A DNA stretch of 16,528 nt from Synechococcus sp. PL34863bin_39 (GCA_011523155.1 WTHL01000042.1:1-16528), one strand, 5' to 3'. Shown: positions 8,001 to 15,389, counted from the stretch's first letter. Notes: a model not told the origin generated them from the letters alone. Numbers and translations: made by a program.

Positions 8001-8845
8001 CACCGGGGCACATCGAACCATCCGACATCTGGGTGGTGACGGATCTTGACGGGACCCTCCTCGACCACGCCTACGACTGGAGCGCGGCGAAACCCGCCCT
8101 GCGTTGGCTGAAGCAGATCGGCGTCGCGGTGATTCCATGCACGAGCAAAACCGCCGAGGAAGTGCGTCGTTTCCGGCAGGACGCCGATCTCGATGGGCCT
8201 TTCATTGTCGAGAACGGCGGCGCAATTCACGGCGGAGCGGGCCAGTCCGCCTGGGAACGGGGCCTCGGTCAACCGCATCAGGCTTTGAAGAAACAGCTCA
8301 GGGCCCTGGAAACAAGGGTCGGCACACCACTCCGTGCCCTGGAGGACCTCAGTCCTGATGAGGTCACTGCGCTGACAGGTCTCAAGGGCGAGGCTGCGGC
8401 CATGGCTCAGCGGCGCTCCTGGAGCGTCCCCTTCCTGAACACGCCTGAAGCAATGCGGGATCGGCTCGAGGAGGAAGCCGAGGCACTCGACCTCACCGTG
8501 GTGCAGGGCAACCGGATGAGTCACCTCCTGCAGGCCGGAACAAGCAAGGGGCAGGCCCTCGAGGCTTTAAAAGACCACTTCGACCAGAAGGATGTTCACG
8601 TTCTGGCCCTTGGAGACTCCCCCAATGATCTGCCTCTTCTGAACGCTGGCGACCACAGTGTGGTGGTGCCTGGAGCGCAGGGGGCTCACCCGAAGCTGCG
8701 AGCTTCGGTGGCATCAGGTGACTTCGCGTTGGCCCCCGCCGCCCATGCCGTGGGCTGGGCCTGCAGCGTCTTGTCGCACGTCAGGACCCTCGTGCCTCCA
8801 GCACTGGCAGCAACCGCTCCAGAGCCACCCCACGACTGGCCTTGA
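7994..8845 (+). CDS. gpgP: Glucosyl-3-phosphoglycerate phosphatase (HAD, mannosyl-3-phosphoglycerate phosphatase family)
   Basis: This HAD-superfamily phosphatase of the MPGP type has 283 residues. Seen: motif I TDLDGTLLDH (nucleophile Asp17, general acid Asp19), motif II in PCTSKT, the lysine in TSKGQALEAL, and motif IV LALGDSPNDLPLL. In this setting it would dephosphorylate glucosyl-3-phosphoglycerate to glucosylglycerate after GpgS. ATG 7994 is chosen because it leads straight into the HAD domain; the longer frame from 7913 overlaps the phosphorylase. It shares ATGCTGA with the upstream stop codon. The family core ends near the FALAPAAHAVGW motif. The last 21 residues, Pro/Ala-rich, are encoded entirely within the antisense end of murF (8781-8845). 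Confidence 0.87.
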   Translation: MLTPGHIEPSDIWVVTDLDGTLLDHAYDWSAAKPALRWLKQIGVAVIPCTSKTAEEVRRFRQDADLDGPFIVENGGAIHGGAGQSAWERGLGQPHQALKKQLRALETRVGTPLRALEDLSPDEVTALTGLKGEAAAMAQRRSWSVPFLNTPEAMRDRLEEEAEALDLTVVQGNRMSHLLQAGTSKGQALEALKDHFDQKDVHVLALGDSPNDLPLLNAGDHSVVVPGAQGAHPKLRASVASGDFALAPAAHAVGWACSVLSHVRTLVPPALAATAPEPPHDWP

Positions 8846-10169
8846 GCAGCAGGGTGTCACCGTCTGCGAGCCACGCCTTGAGGGGGACTGCAGCCTGCTC
8901 GGGACTGTCGACCTGGCAGAACCGGGGCAACGATGATGCTGCCGCGGCCATGGCCTCGGCCTCCGCACCGGATGCGACAACCACCAGACCGTCGAGTCGT
9001 GCTTCAACAGCTCGCTCCACCACCATGCGATGCAGCCCGACGCTCCGCTCTCCCAGTTCCAGCATCGTGCCCAGCACGGCGAAGCGTCGCCCGCGCTCCC
9101 TGGAGAGCAGATCGAGGGACGCGAGAACGGCCTCCGGAGAGGCGTTGTAGGTCTCATCCAGCACGGTGAGCCCGCCGATCTGACGGCGACGACTCCTTCC
9201 CCCCGGAATGTCGACCACAAGGTCGGTGAGACAGGCTGGAGCAACGTTCAGGGATGCGGCAACGGCCCGGGCCAGAAGCCAGTTGCGGGCATTGTGTCGA
9301 CCGACCAACGGCATCCGGTAACGGAGTCCGGACAACAGCAGCTCAGTTGTCTGATCAGGGCTTTGCTCACAAACAACCGCGCAGTCATCGGCAACCCCTG
9401 ATCCGGGATCCCCTTCCAGTGCCACACGGTGCACACGTCCGCGCCAGACCCCGGCGAGAGTCTCCTCAAGCAATGGATCCCCGGCAGGAATCACCACCAG
9501 GGCCTCGGGCCTCAGGCCTGCCGTGATTTCGCATTTGGCGCTCGCGATCGCCTCCCGGCTTCCCAGTCGGCCGATATGGGCCGTGCCGATGTTGGTGATC
9601 ACGGCCACATCAGGTTCGGCACAACGGGAGAGCCGTTCGATTTCACCCCGACCACGCATCCCCATTTCGACCACCACGGCGGCATGGGAGGCATCGGCGC
9701 CCAGCAGTGTGAGGGGCACGCCGATGTCGTTGTTGTTGTTGCTGGCACTGGCGTGCACAGCCCCAAGGGGGGAAAGGGCTGCGCGAATCAGCTCGCGGGT
9801 GGTGGTTTTCCCGGCTGAGCCCGTCACTGCCACCACGGTGGCGCCGAGGGCACGGCGATGGACGTTGGCGAGCTGCTGATAAGCCGCCGTGGTGTCAGGG
9901 ACACGCCAGTGGGGCAAGCCATCAGGAACATTGAATGACGTCGCCTCAGCCACCAGTGCGGCCTGGGCACCACGGCCCAGGGCCTCGGGCAGAAAACAGT
10001 GACCATCAAAGGTCTCTCCGACCAGCGGAACGAACAGATCGCCTGCCTTGAGCCGACGGCTGTCGGTGCAGACAGGCCCCAGGGCCATCGTCCGCATTGC
10101 AGACCACTGTTCGGGGGAGACTCCAGCCGGTTCACCCCAGAGCTGCGTCAACTGACCGAGGTGCAACAC
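8781..10169 (-). CDS. murF: UDP-N-acetylmuramoyl-tripeptide--D-alanyl-D-alanine ligase
   Basis: MurF adds D-Ala-D-Ala to the UDP-MurNAc tripeptide in the cytoplasm, the last soluble step of peptidoglycan precursor synthesis. Seen in the 462-residue protein: CTDSRRLKAGDLFVPLVGETFDGHCFL in the N-terminal UDP-binding domain (about 34-60), the ATP loop VTGSAGKTTTRELI (115-128), NNNNDIGVPLTLL, and EMGMRGRGEI in the central domain. The C-terminal Mur domain has DETYNASPEAVLASLDLL. The length is normal and motifs are intact. The start is GTG at 10169 (TTG at 10166 is equally possible). It is divergent from the small-protein/symporter operon across 87 bp and convergent with gpgP, overlapping it by 65 bp. 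Confidence 0.95.
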   Translation of the reverse strand: MLHLGQLTQLWGEPAGVSPEQWSAMRTMALGPVCTDSRRLKAGDLFVPLVGETFDGHCFLPEALGRGAQAALVAEATSFNVPDGLPHWRVPDTTAAYQQLANVHRRALGATVVAVTGSAGKTTTRELIRAALSPLGAVHASASNNNNDIGVPLTLLGADASHAAVVVEMGMRGRGEIERLSRCAEPDVAVITNIGTAHIGRLGSREAIASAKCEITAGLRPEALVVIPAGDPLLEETLAGVWRGRVHRVALEGDPGSGVADDCAVVCEQSPDQTTELLLSGLRYRMPLVGRHNARNWLLARAVAASLNVAPACLTDLVVDIPGGRSRRRQIGGLTVLDETYNASPEAVLASLDLLSRERGRRFAVLGTMLELGERSVGLHRMVVERAVEARLDGLVVVASGAEAEAMAAAASSLPRFCQVDSPEQAAVPLKAWLADGDTLLLKASRGVALERLLPVLEARGS

Positions 10170-10203
10170 GCGGTAAGAAAGCTTTCGCGGCCTTGATCAT
10201 GCC

Positions 10204-10232
10204 GTTACAGGCGCGACCTGCAGGGGTAGGTT
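10204..10232 (+). promoter_or_regulatory. Candidate promoter for the micro-ORF / symporter operon
   Basis: GTTACA (10204-10209, four of six matches to TTGACA) and TAGGTT (10227-10232, TAnnnT) are separated by 17 bp. This places a start site near 10239. The promoter overlaps the 7-bp palindrome beginning at 10231, a usual position for repressor operators. Confidence 0.4.
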
Positions 10233-10252
10233 GCCAGCAGGGCGACTGGCAA
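10231..10252. repeat. Inverted repeat TTGCCAG-N8-CTGGCAA before the symporter operon
   Basis: A perfect 7-bp inverted repeat with an 8-base spacer, ending four bases before the ATG at 10257. Its right arm overlaps the AAGG Shine-Dalgarno (10251-10254). It can be read as an operator over the -10/+1 region. If transcription starts further upstream, it would be an RNA hairpin that hides the ribosome-binding site. Confidence 0.5.
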
Positions 10253-10256
10253 GGCC

Positions 10257-10400
10257 ATGAATGAATTCCAGCAAGCCCTGCTGATTTTCGGACTGGGGGG
10301 CCTCGTCACCCTGGCCACAGTTCTGATGATCTGGCGGGGACACCGGCAATGGAAGGGACGTGATCCCTTCGACGACACCCCGGGGAGCTTGTTCCGATGA
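10257..10400 (+). CDS. Single-pass membrane micro-protein (47 aa) coupled to the symporter
   Basis: Not recognised. The translation starts MNEFQQALLIFGLGGLVTLA and ends RDPFDDTPGSLFR. A hydrophobic helix of about residues 7-26 is followed by a basic, then acidic, tail that should face the cytoplasm. AAGG lies shortly before the ATG. The stop codon overlaps the symporter start as ATGA (10397-10400), the classic arrangement of translational coupling, which is the strongest evidence that this short frame is real. Several transporters work with tiny single-span partners, so a regulatory or stabilising subunit of the symporter is a reasonable guess, but only a guess. Confidence 0.65.
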   Translation: MNEFQQALLIFGLGGLVTLATVLMIWRGHRQWKGRDPFDDTPGSLFR

Positions 10401-11851
10401 TGGTTGGAACCACCACCAACGCTGTGGGACAGGCGACTTTTCTGGCGCCGGGGATCGCCTGGGCCCTGGTTGTGATTTTCTCGGTGCTCTGGATCGCCCT
10501 GGGAATGTCCTGGGGACGCAAGGGCAAGGGCGATGCCGATGACTACATGCTGGCGGGTCGCAACATCGGCCTGGCCCTCAGCACCGCCACCTTGATGGCC
10601 TCCTGGGTGACGGGAAACACAACACTTTTGGCACCCGAGTTCGGCTATCGCAACGGCCTCTGGGGCATGTTCAGCTACGCGCTGGCTGGGCTCGGCCTGA
10701 TCCTCTTCGCTCCGCTGGCTCTTCGGATCAAGCAGCTGATGCCAAGCGGACGCACCAGCGGAGACTTTTTCCGACTGCGCTACGGCCGCACCGCCTGGTG
10801 GGTCTTCATGGTGATCACGGCCGTCTACACCCTGGGGTTTCTGATGACTCAGGCCATGGGCGCAGGGATTCTCCTCGAGGCCCTGTCGGGCTTTGACTAC
10901 CGCCTCGGGATGCTGGTGGTGATCGGCGTCTCAACGGTTTACACCCTGTTCGGGGGCATGCGGGCCGTGGTCGGCACCGACTACATCCAGTCGCTTCTGA
11001 TCATGGTGCTGCTGGCGGTGGTGGCCGTGCTGGCCTTCCGCCAGTTCCCTGTGCCTGAACTGCATCAGCATCTGGTGCGTGACCATCCCGACCGCCTCAA
11101 CCTGCTGCTGCCGGCGGGGCTGCTGATCGCCTGGAACTCGGCCCTCTTTTCCATGGGCGAGGTGTTCCACAACAACATCTGGTGGTCACGGGTGTTCTCC
11201 AGCCGTGGATCGGTGGTGTTCCGTTCCTTCATCTTTGGTGGAATGGCCTGGATGACCGTTCCAGTCGTGACGGGATCCATCGGCCTCGTCGCCCTGGCCC
11301 AGGACATTGATGTGCCTCAGGTGAACATGGTCTTTCCGGTTGTCGCCTCACAGCTGCTCGGGGCTGGTGGCGCGGCGCTGGTGTTCGTTGTGGTGTTCGC
11401 GTCGTTGACCTCGACCCTGGATTCCCTGCTCGCCTCCACAGCGGATCTGGTGGCTGAAGACGTGGTGTTCAGACTGCTCAATCCAAGGATGAGCGATCAG
11501 CAGCTGAAGACAGCGACCCGTCTTGTTGTGATCGGGCTCGCCGCCGTGACGCTCCTGCTGTCCCTGCCGCGCCTTGATTCGCTGGCCTCCGTGCTCTTTT
11601 TCACAGGCGCTCTCGTGGCCTCGACCATCTGGCCCGTTGCCTATGGCCTCTACTGGGCCCATGCCAATCGCCATGCCGCCATCGCCGCGATGGTGAGCGG
11701 CAGCGTCTGCGGCCTGCTGGCGTACGTCCTGATCGCGCCCTACTGCGCAGCTCTGATCAGTGCCGCCATCTCAGCCCTGGTGATGGTGGTCGGCAGCGAA
11801 ATGCGACCGGAGCGCTTCTCCTGGCACACCCTGAGGGAAGGGGATGGATGA
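10397..11851 (+). CDS. Sodium:solute symporter family (SSS) permease, DUR3-like
   Basis: This polytopic inner-membrane protein has 484 residues and about a dozen or more hydrophobic helices, and should use the Na+ gradient to import a small solute. Seen: the SSS-type stretch DDYMLAGRNIGLALSTATLMASWVTGNTTLLAPE (about 48-81), the SGDFFRLRYGR loop (about 118-128), VSTVYTLFGGMRAVVGTDYIQSL in the mid-region, and FASLTSTLDSLLASTADLVAEDV. The last carries the Ser/Thr pair of the Na2 sodium site. By eye it is nearer the DUR3 urea-type branch than to proline (PutP) or pantothenate (PanF) carriers, but the substrate cannot be fixed. It is translationally coupled to the 47-aa protein upstream. The nitrogen-type genes downstream make an N-containing substrate attractive. 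Confidence 0.85.
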   Translation: MMVGTTTNAVGQATFLAPGIAWALVVIFSVLWIALGMSWGRKGKGDADDYMLAGRNIGLALSTATLMASWVTGNTTLLAPEFGYRNGLWGMFSYALAGLGLILFAPLALRIKQLMPSGRTSGDFFRLRYGRTAWWVFMVITAVYTLGFLMTQAMGAGILLEALSGFDYRLGMLVVIGVSTVYTLFGGMRAVVGTDYIQSLLIMVLLAVVAVLAFRQFPVPELHQHLVRDHPDRLNLLLPAGLLIAWNSALFSMGEVFHNNIWWSRVFSSRGSVVFRSFIFGGMAWMTVPVVTGSIGLVALAQDIDVPQVNMVFPVVASQLLGAGGAALVFVVVFASLTSTLDSLLASTADLVAEDVVFRLLNPRMSDQQLKTATRLVVIGLAAVTLLLSLPRLDSLASVLFFTGALVASTIWPVAYGLYWAHANRHAAIAAMVSGSVCGLLAYVLIAPYCAALISAAISALVMVVGSEMRPERFSWHTLREGDG

Positions 11852-11899
11852 CTCCGCTGTTCGACATCAGATGTTCAACACCTCGAGCCTGACAACACC

Positions 11900-12061
11900 A
11901 TGAGCCTGATTCTTCTGTCAGCGGCCGGCACCCCCACCTGGATCGCCGGCCCCGGCCTCTTCGGCCTGATCGTGAAAGGAAGTCTGGTCGGTCTGGCGAT
12001 CGCCGTTCTGGCGTTGGTGCTGATCTGGGTGATCGAATGGCGCCGCGGACGTGTCTGGTGA
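11900..12061 (+). CDS. Single-pass membrane micro-protein (53 aa) downstream of the symporter
   Basis: Not recognised. The reading frame starts MSLILLSAAGTPTW and ends VIEWRRGRVW. A hydrophobic helix of about residues 27-46 is closed by an Arg-rich tail, giving a typical N-out/C-in single-span protein. A first, weaker hydrophobic stretch lies at residues 2-9. It begins 48 bp after the symporter stop, with no clear Shine-Dalgarno, and is probably on the same transcript. It is too short for common gene-finding cut-offs. Support is its membrane-protein character and tidy position; without homologues it stays tentative. Confidence 0.5.
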   Translation: MSLILLSAAGTPTWIAGPGLFGLIVKGSLVGLAIAVLALVLIWVIEWRRGRVW

Positions 12062-12225
12062 TGCGAGGGATGCGCAATCCTGTAGTCATGGCTACAGAAC
12101 AGGCATCCATGCCTGAAGAAACCCATGGATACGCTGGCCGGAACCATCCCGACTGATCTAGGGATAAGGGATGCCTCCAGCGGGCTCTTGGCTGAACAGA
12201 GCTGAGTGTTGTTGCAGCCTTGCTT
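12062..12225. other. Intergenic leader of the transcarbamylase gene
   Basis: This is 164 bp between the 53-aa gene and the transcarbamylase ATG. It holds a perfect NtcA-type palindrome (12081-12096), a TACGCT box at 12130-12135 that could be a -10, and a small hairpin (GCTCT 12184-12188 with AGAGC 12198-12202). No terminator with a U-tract was found. Confidence 0.5.
12081..12096. promoter_or_regulatory. NtcA-type binding site (TGTA-N8-TACA)
   Basis: TGTAGTCATGGCTACA is a perfect match to the GTA-N8-TAC consensus of NtcA, the global nitrogen regulator of cyanobacteria, including the flanking T and A. The symmetry extends to CTGTAG...CTACAG (12080-12097). The nearest TAnnnT box (12130-12135) starts 34 bp after the site rather than the usual 20-24 bp. 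Classical class II activation is therefore not fitted exactly; an upstream activator position or repression remains possible. It lies 130 bp before the transcarbamylase ATG. Confidence 0.55.
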
Positions 12226-13344
12226 ATGACCATTTCCGCTTCGCTCGAACACCGGCTGCGTTCAGGAGCTCTGCGCTTCGATCGGCTCGACTCGCCGGAT
12301 GTATACGGCTCGAATCAGCCCCAGGCCCTGCTGGGCGCACTGCTCGAGGAGGGTGAAGCGCTTCAGGATCTGGCCGATCAGCACGTGATCTCGATCCGGC
12401 CCTTCCAACCGGCGTCGCTGCTGCAGCTATTCCGTCTGGCGGCGAAGTTCGAGAGCAATCCCAACCGATTCATCACCCACAACAGCCCTCTGAAGGGAAA
12501 AATTCTGATCAACGCCTTCTACGAGCCCAGCACGCGAACGCGACTGTCCTTCGACAGTGCCTGGCATCGCCTCGGAGGCGATTCGATCAACATCACCGAC
12601 CGCAGCAGCACGGGCATCGCCAAGGGAGAGTCGCTGGTGGATGTGGCGCACATGTTCAACAACTACGGCGACTGCGTCGTCCTGCGCGATAACCACGCCG
12701 ATGCGGTCTACGAAATGACGGAAGCACTGCGGATTCCGATCATCAACGCCGGCAATGGCATCGATGAGCACCCCACCCAGGCGATGGCCGATCTTTACAC
12801 GATTTTCAAGTGGAGGCCGGAACTCACCAACCCGGATCTGCCAGGGAGTGAGCGGATCAGAATCGGCGTGGTCGGGCTTCCCAGCCGGATGCGCACGGTG
12901 AGGTCGCTGCTGCGGATCCTTGGGAAATTCCCCCAGATCGTCGAGGAGGTGGTGATCATCCATGACCCGGGAGCCGAGGCCGATCAGGCACTGTTTGACC
13001 CGGGGCAGTTGGAGGAACTGCGCAGCGCGGGATTGGCGGTGCGCTGCACCAGTGCGCTCCATGACGAGCTTCCCTCGCTCGATGTGCTCTACGTCAACGC
13101 CATTGCCTGGGTGGGCGACAGCTACGAAACCCATGGCGACAGTTTCCGCATCACCAAGGATCTGCCGTTCAAGCAAGGAGCGATCGTGCTGCATCCGCTG
13201 GCCAGGGGCCAGGAGCTGAGCACCTGCATGGATGACACCCCCCACAACTGGTATTTCGCCCAGGCCCGAGGCGCGGTGTTTTTGCGGATGGCGCTGCTGA
13301 CCTGCATGGTCGAGCGCACTGACCGCGTGATGGATGTGATCTGA
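12226..13344 (+). CDS. ATCase/OTCase-superfamily transcarbamylase of unknown acceptor
   Basis: A 372-residue carbamoyltransferase. The carbamoyl-phosphate site is intact: STRTR (102-106), the 80s-loop lysine in AKGES (Lys133), Arg154, HPTQ (His182, Gln185) and Arg223 in SRMRTVRSL. The aspartate-recognition motif of ATCase (E. coli Arg229-x-Gln231 in YMTRVQ) reads YVNAIA here, with Ala292 and Ala294, and HPLPR has become HPLAR. About 50 extra residues precede the core. It would therefore be expected to carbamoylate something other than aspartate, though automated annotation would probably call it pyrB. ATG 12226 is preferred over TTG 12220. An NtcA-type palindrome lies upstream, and the AsnB-like gene begins 11 bp after its stop, probably one operon. 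Confidence 0.8.
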   Translation: MTISASLEHRLRSGALRFDRLDSPDVYGSNQPQALLGALLEEGEALQDLADQHVISIRPFQPASLLQLFRLAAKFESNPNRFITHNSPLKGKILINAFYEPSTRTRLSFDSAWHRLGGDSINITDRSSTGIAKGESLVDVAHMFNNYGDCVVLRDNHADAVYEMTEALRIPIINAGNGIDEHPTQAMADLYTIFKWRPELTNPDLPGSERIRIGVVGLPSRMRTVRSLLRILGKFPQIVEEVVIIHDPGAEADQALFDPGQLEELRSAGLAVRCTSALHDELPSLDVLYVNAIAWVGDSYETHGDSFRITKDLPFKQGAIVLHPLARGQELSTCMDDTPHNWYFAQARGAVFLRMALLTCMVERTDRVMDVI

Positions 13345-13355
13345 GGGCAGGCGGT

Positions 13356-15389
13356 ATGTGTGGCATCGGAGGCATCTTCAACGCATCAGCCCAGGAGAGG
13401 GTTGACCCTCAGCTGCTGGTCAACATGGCGGCGATCCAGGAGCATCGGGGTCCCGATGGATTCGGTTACCGGGTCATCGACACGGCCGGGGTGGGGTTCT
13501 GCCACGCACGGCTCTCCATCATCGACCTCAATGAATCGCGAGCCCGCCAACCGTTCCTGAGCGACCGGAACGGGAGTGGGGGTCGGATTCTCATGGCCCA
13601 CAACGGCGAGTTCTACGACTTCCAGCGCATCCGAGCCGACCTCACGGCCCGGGGGGTCCGCTTCAGCAGCAAAAGCGATTCGGAAATCCTGCTGCAGCTT
13701 TACCAGCAACAGGGACTGGAGGCGACCCTGCCCCAGCTGCGCGGGGAGTTCGCTTTCGCCATCTACGACGAAGCCGATGACGCGCTCCACCTCGTACGCG
13801 ACAGATTCGGCATCAAACCCCAGTACTGGAGCCTCACCCCACAGGGACTGGTCTTCGGCTCTGAATTGAAAGTGCTGTTCGCGCACCCCGCGGTGGAGCG
13901 TCGGTTCACCGCAGAGGGCCTGTTCCATCAGCTGATGCAGACGATGGTGCCGGGCACAACAGCCTTCGCCGGAGTCCATCAGGTGCCCCCTGGCCACGGA
14001 ATCACCGTGAAACGCGAGGGAGGGCAACTGTCGGTGTCGCAGTGGAAGTACTGGGACCTGAACTTCCCCCGCCAGGGGGAACGCGATCGCGGGCTCAGCG
14101 AGACCGACCACATCGATGCCGTCCGCGCCGCCTTGCTTGAAGCGGTGGAACTGCGCATGGTGGCTGACGTTCCGGTGGGGTGCTACCTCTCCGGAGGAAT
14201 CGACAGTTGCTCCATCCTCGGCCTTGCCTCCGCCGTCAGCCAGACCCCGGTGAAGGCGTTCACGATCGGCTTCGACGACGCCCGCTACGACGAATCAGCG
14301 ATCGCGAAGGAGATGGCGGATGCCACAGGAGCCGAACAGGATCTGATGCGTCTGTCGGGCAAGGAGCTCTACGGGTGGATGGAACGCACCCTCTGGCACA
14401 CCGAACGCACCATCTACAACACCCTGGCGGTGGCGAAGTTCCTGATGAGCCGGCATGTCAATGCCGTCAATTACAAGGTGGTGATGACCGGAGAAGGGTC
14501 GGATGAACTCTTCGGTGGCTACCCCGCCTTCCGGCGCGACATGTTTCTGCATGGCCTCGAGGATCTGCCGGCGGAGGAGCGGCAGACCTGGGAGGATCTG
14601 CTTCAACAATCCAATGCCCTGGTTCAGGGGGCGATGCTGGCCGCCGATCAGGTTGATGATCCCCACCTTGATGCCGTGGTGGGATTCACCCCGAGCTGCC
14701 TGCAGCCCTGGCTTGCCTGCGCTCCACTGGTGCCTGGGCTTCTGGCGTCCCATCACCGTGAGGCACTGGAGGACTACTCCCCCGGCCGCGCGATCGCTGA
14801 CACGCTGGACCGCGATCAGCTCGACGGTCGGCACGCCCTGGACAAGGCGCAGTACGTCTGGATCAAGACCATGCTCGAGGGGCAGATCCTCACCTGGGGA
14901 GGCGACAGGGTGGACATGGCCAATTCGATGGAAGCCCGCCCGGCATTCCTCGACCACCATCTCGCCGCCACAGCGGTGCAGGTACCACCGGAACTCCGGA
15001 TCAAGGGAAAAACCGAAAAATACGTGCTGCGAGAGGCGATGGCCGGCTTGCTTCCGGAGGTGCTCTACCGCAGGGAGAAATTCGCGTTCATGGCACCTCC
15101 GGCCCACACGGAGCCCGAGAAATGGGCGCAGATGCAGCAACTGGCGGCGGAGTATCTGAGCGACGAAGCGATCGAGGCTGCTGGTCTGCTGTCAGCCGCT
15201 GGTGTGCGCGCTCTGTTCGCACGCCACGAGGATCCGGGCACCAGCGATTCAGATCGGGTGCAGATGGATGCCCTGATCAACCATCTCCTCGGCGTGCAGA
15301 TGCTTCATCGCCTGTTCATCGCTGCGGATCTTCCGGCTCAGGCCCGCGCCAAGGCCGATGCGTTGGGCTGGACCGTCAAACCTTCCTAG
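13356..15389 (+). CDS. Glutamine-hydrolysing asparagine synthetase-like amidotransferase
   Basis: AsnB-type protein, 677 residues. The N-terminal glutaminase domain has the nucleophile Cys2 in MCGIGGIF, HRGPDGFG, RLSIIDL, HNGEFYDF (82-89) and SDSEILL. The synthetase domain has the pyrophosphate loop SGGIDS (279-284), TIGFDD and GEGSDELFGGYPAFRRD (379-395), then KYVLREAM near residue 550. Ammonia from glutamine would be used to amidate an adenylated carboxylate. Classical AsnB amidates aspartate and is about 550 residues; this longer form resembles AsnB-like enzymes that often act on other acids, so asparagine is not certain. GAGGG lies 8 bases before the ATG. The gene follows the transcarbamylase by 11 bp, suggesting consecutive steps. 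Confidence 0.85.
   Translation: MCGIGGIFNASAQERVDPQLLVNMAAIQEHRGPDGFGYRVIDTAGVGFCHARLSIIDLNESRARQPFLSDRNGSGGRILMAHNGEFYDFQRIRADLTARGVRFSSKSDSEILLQLYQQQGLEATLPQLRGEFAFAIYDEADDALHLVRDRFGIKPQYWSLTPQGLVFGSELKVLFAHPAVERRFTAEGLFHQLMQTMVPGTTAFAGVHQVPPGHGITVKREGGQLSVSQWKYWDLNFPRQGERDRGLSETDHIDAVRAALLEAVELRMVADVPVGCYLSGGIDSCSILGLASAVSQTPVKAFTIGFDDARYDESAIAKEMADATGAEQDLMRLSGKELYGWMERTLWHTERTIYNTLAVAKFLMSRHVNAVNYKVVMTGEGSDELFGGYPAFRRDMFLHGLEDLPAEERQTWEDLLQQSNALVQGAMLAADQVDDPHLDAVVGFTPSCLQPWLACAPLVPGLLASHHREALEDYSPGRAIADTLDRDQLDGRHALDKAQYVWIKTMLEGQILTWGGDRVDMANSMEARPAFLDHHLAATAVQVPPELRIKGKTEKYVLREAMAGLLPEVLYRREKFAFMAPPAHTEPEKWAQMQQLAAEYLSDEAIEAAGLLSAAGVRALFARHEDPGTSDSDRVQMDALINHLLGVQMLHRLFIAADLPAQARAKADALGWTVKPS

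Noticed and set aside
11848..11892. 14-codon frame overlapping the symporter stop by ATGA
   Set aside because: Too short and without protein character; it could at most be a coupling relay and cannot be supported.
12220..13344. Ordinary aspartate carbamoyltransferase (pyrB)
   Set aside because: The superfamily is right, but the aspartate-binding Arg-x-Gln and HPLPR are altered, so the simple name was not used.
14295..15140. 281-codon antisense frame over the AsnB-like gene
   Set aside because: Shadow of a gene with intact catalytic motifs; no independent protein features.
13356..15389. N-acetylglutaminylglutamine amide osmolyte system
   Set aside because: The AsnB-like amidotransferase could recall it, but the required ATP-grasp/GNAT partner gene is not adjacent.
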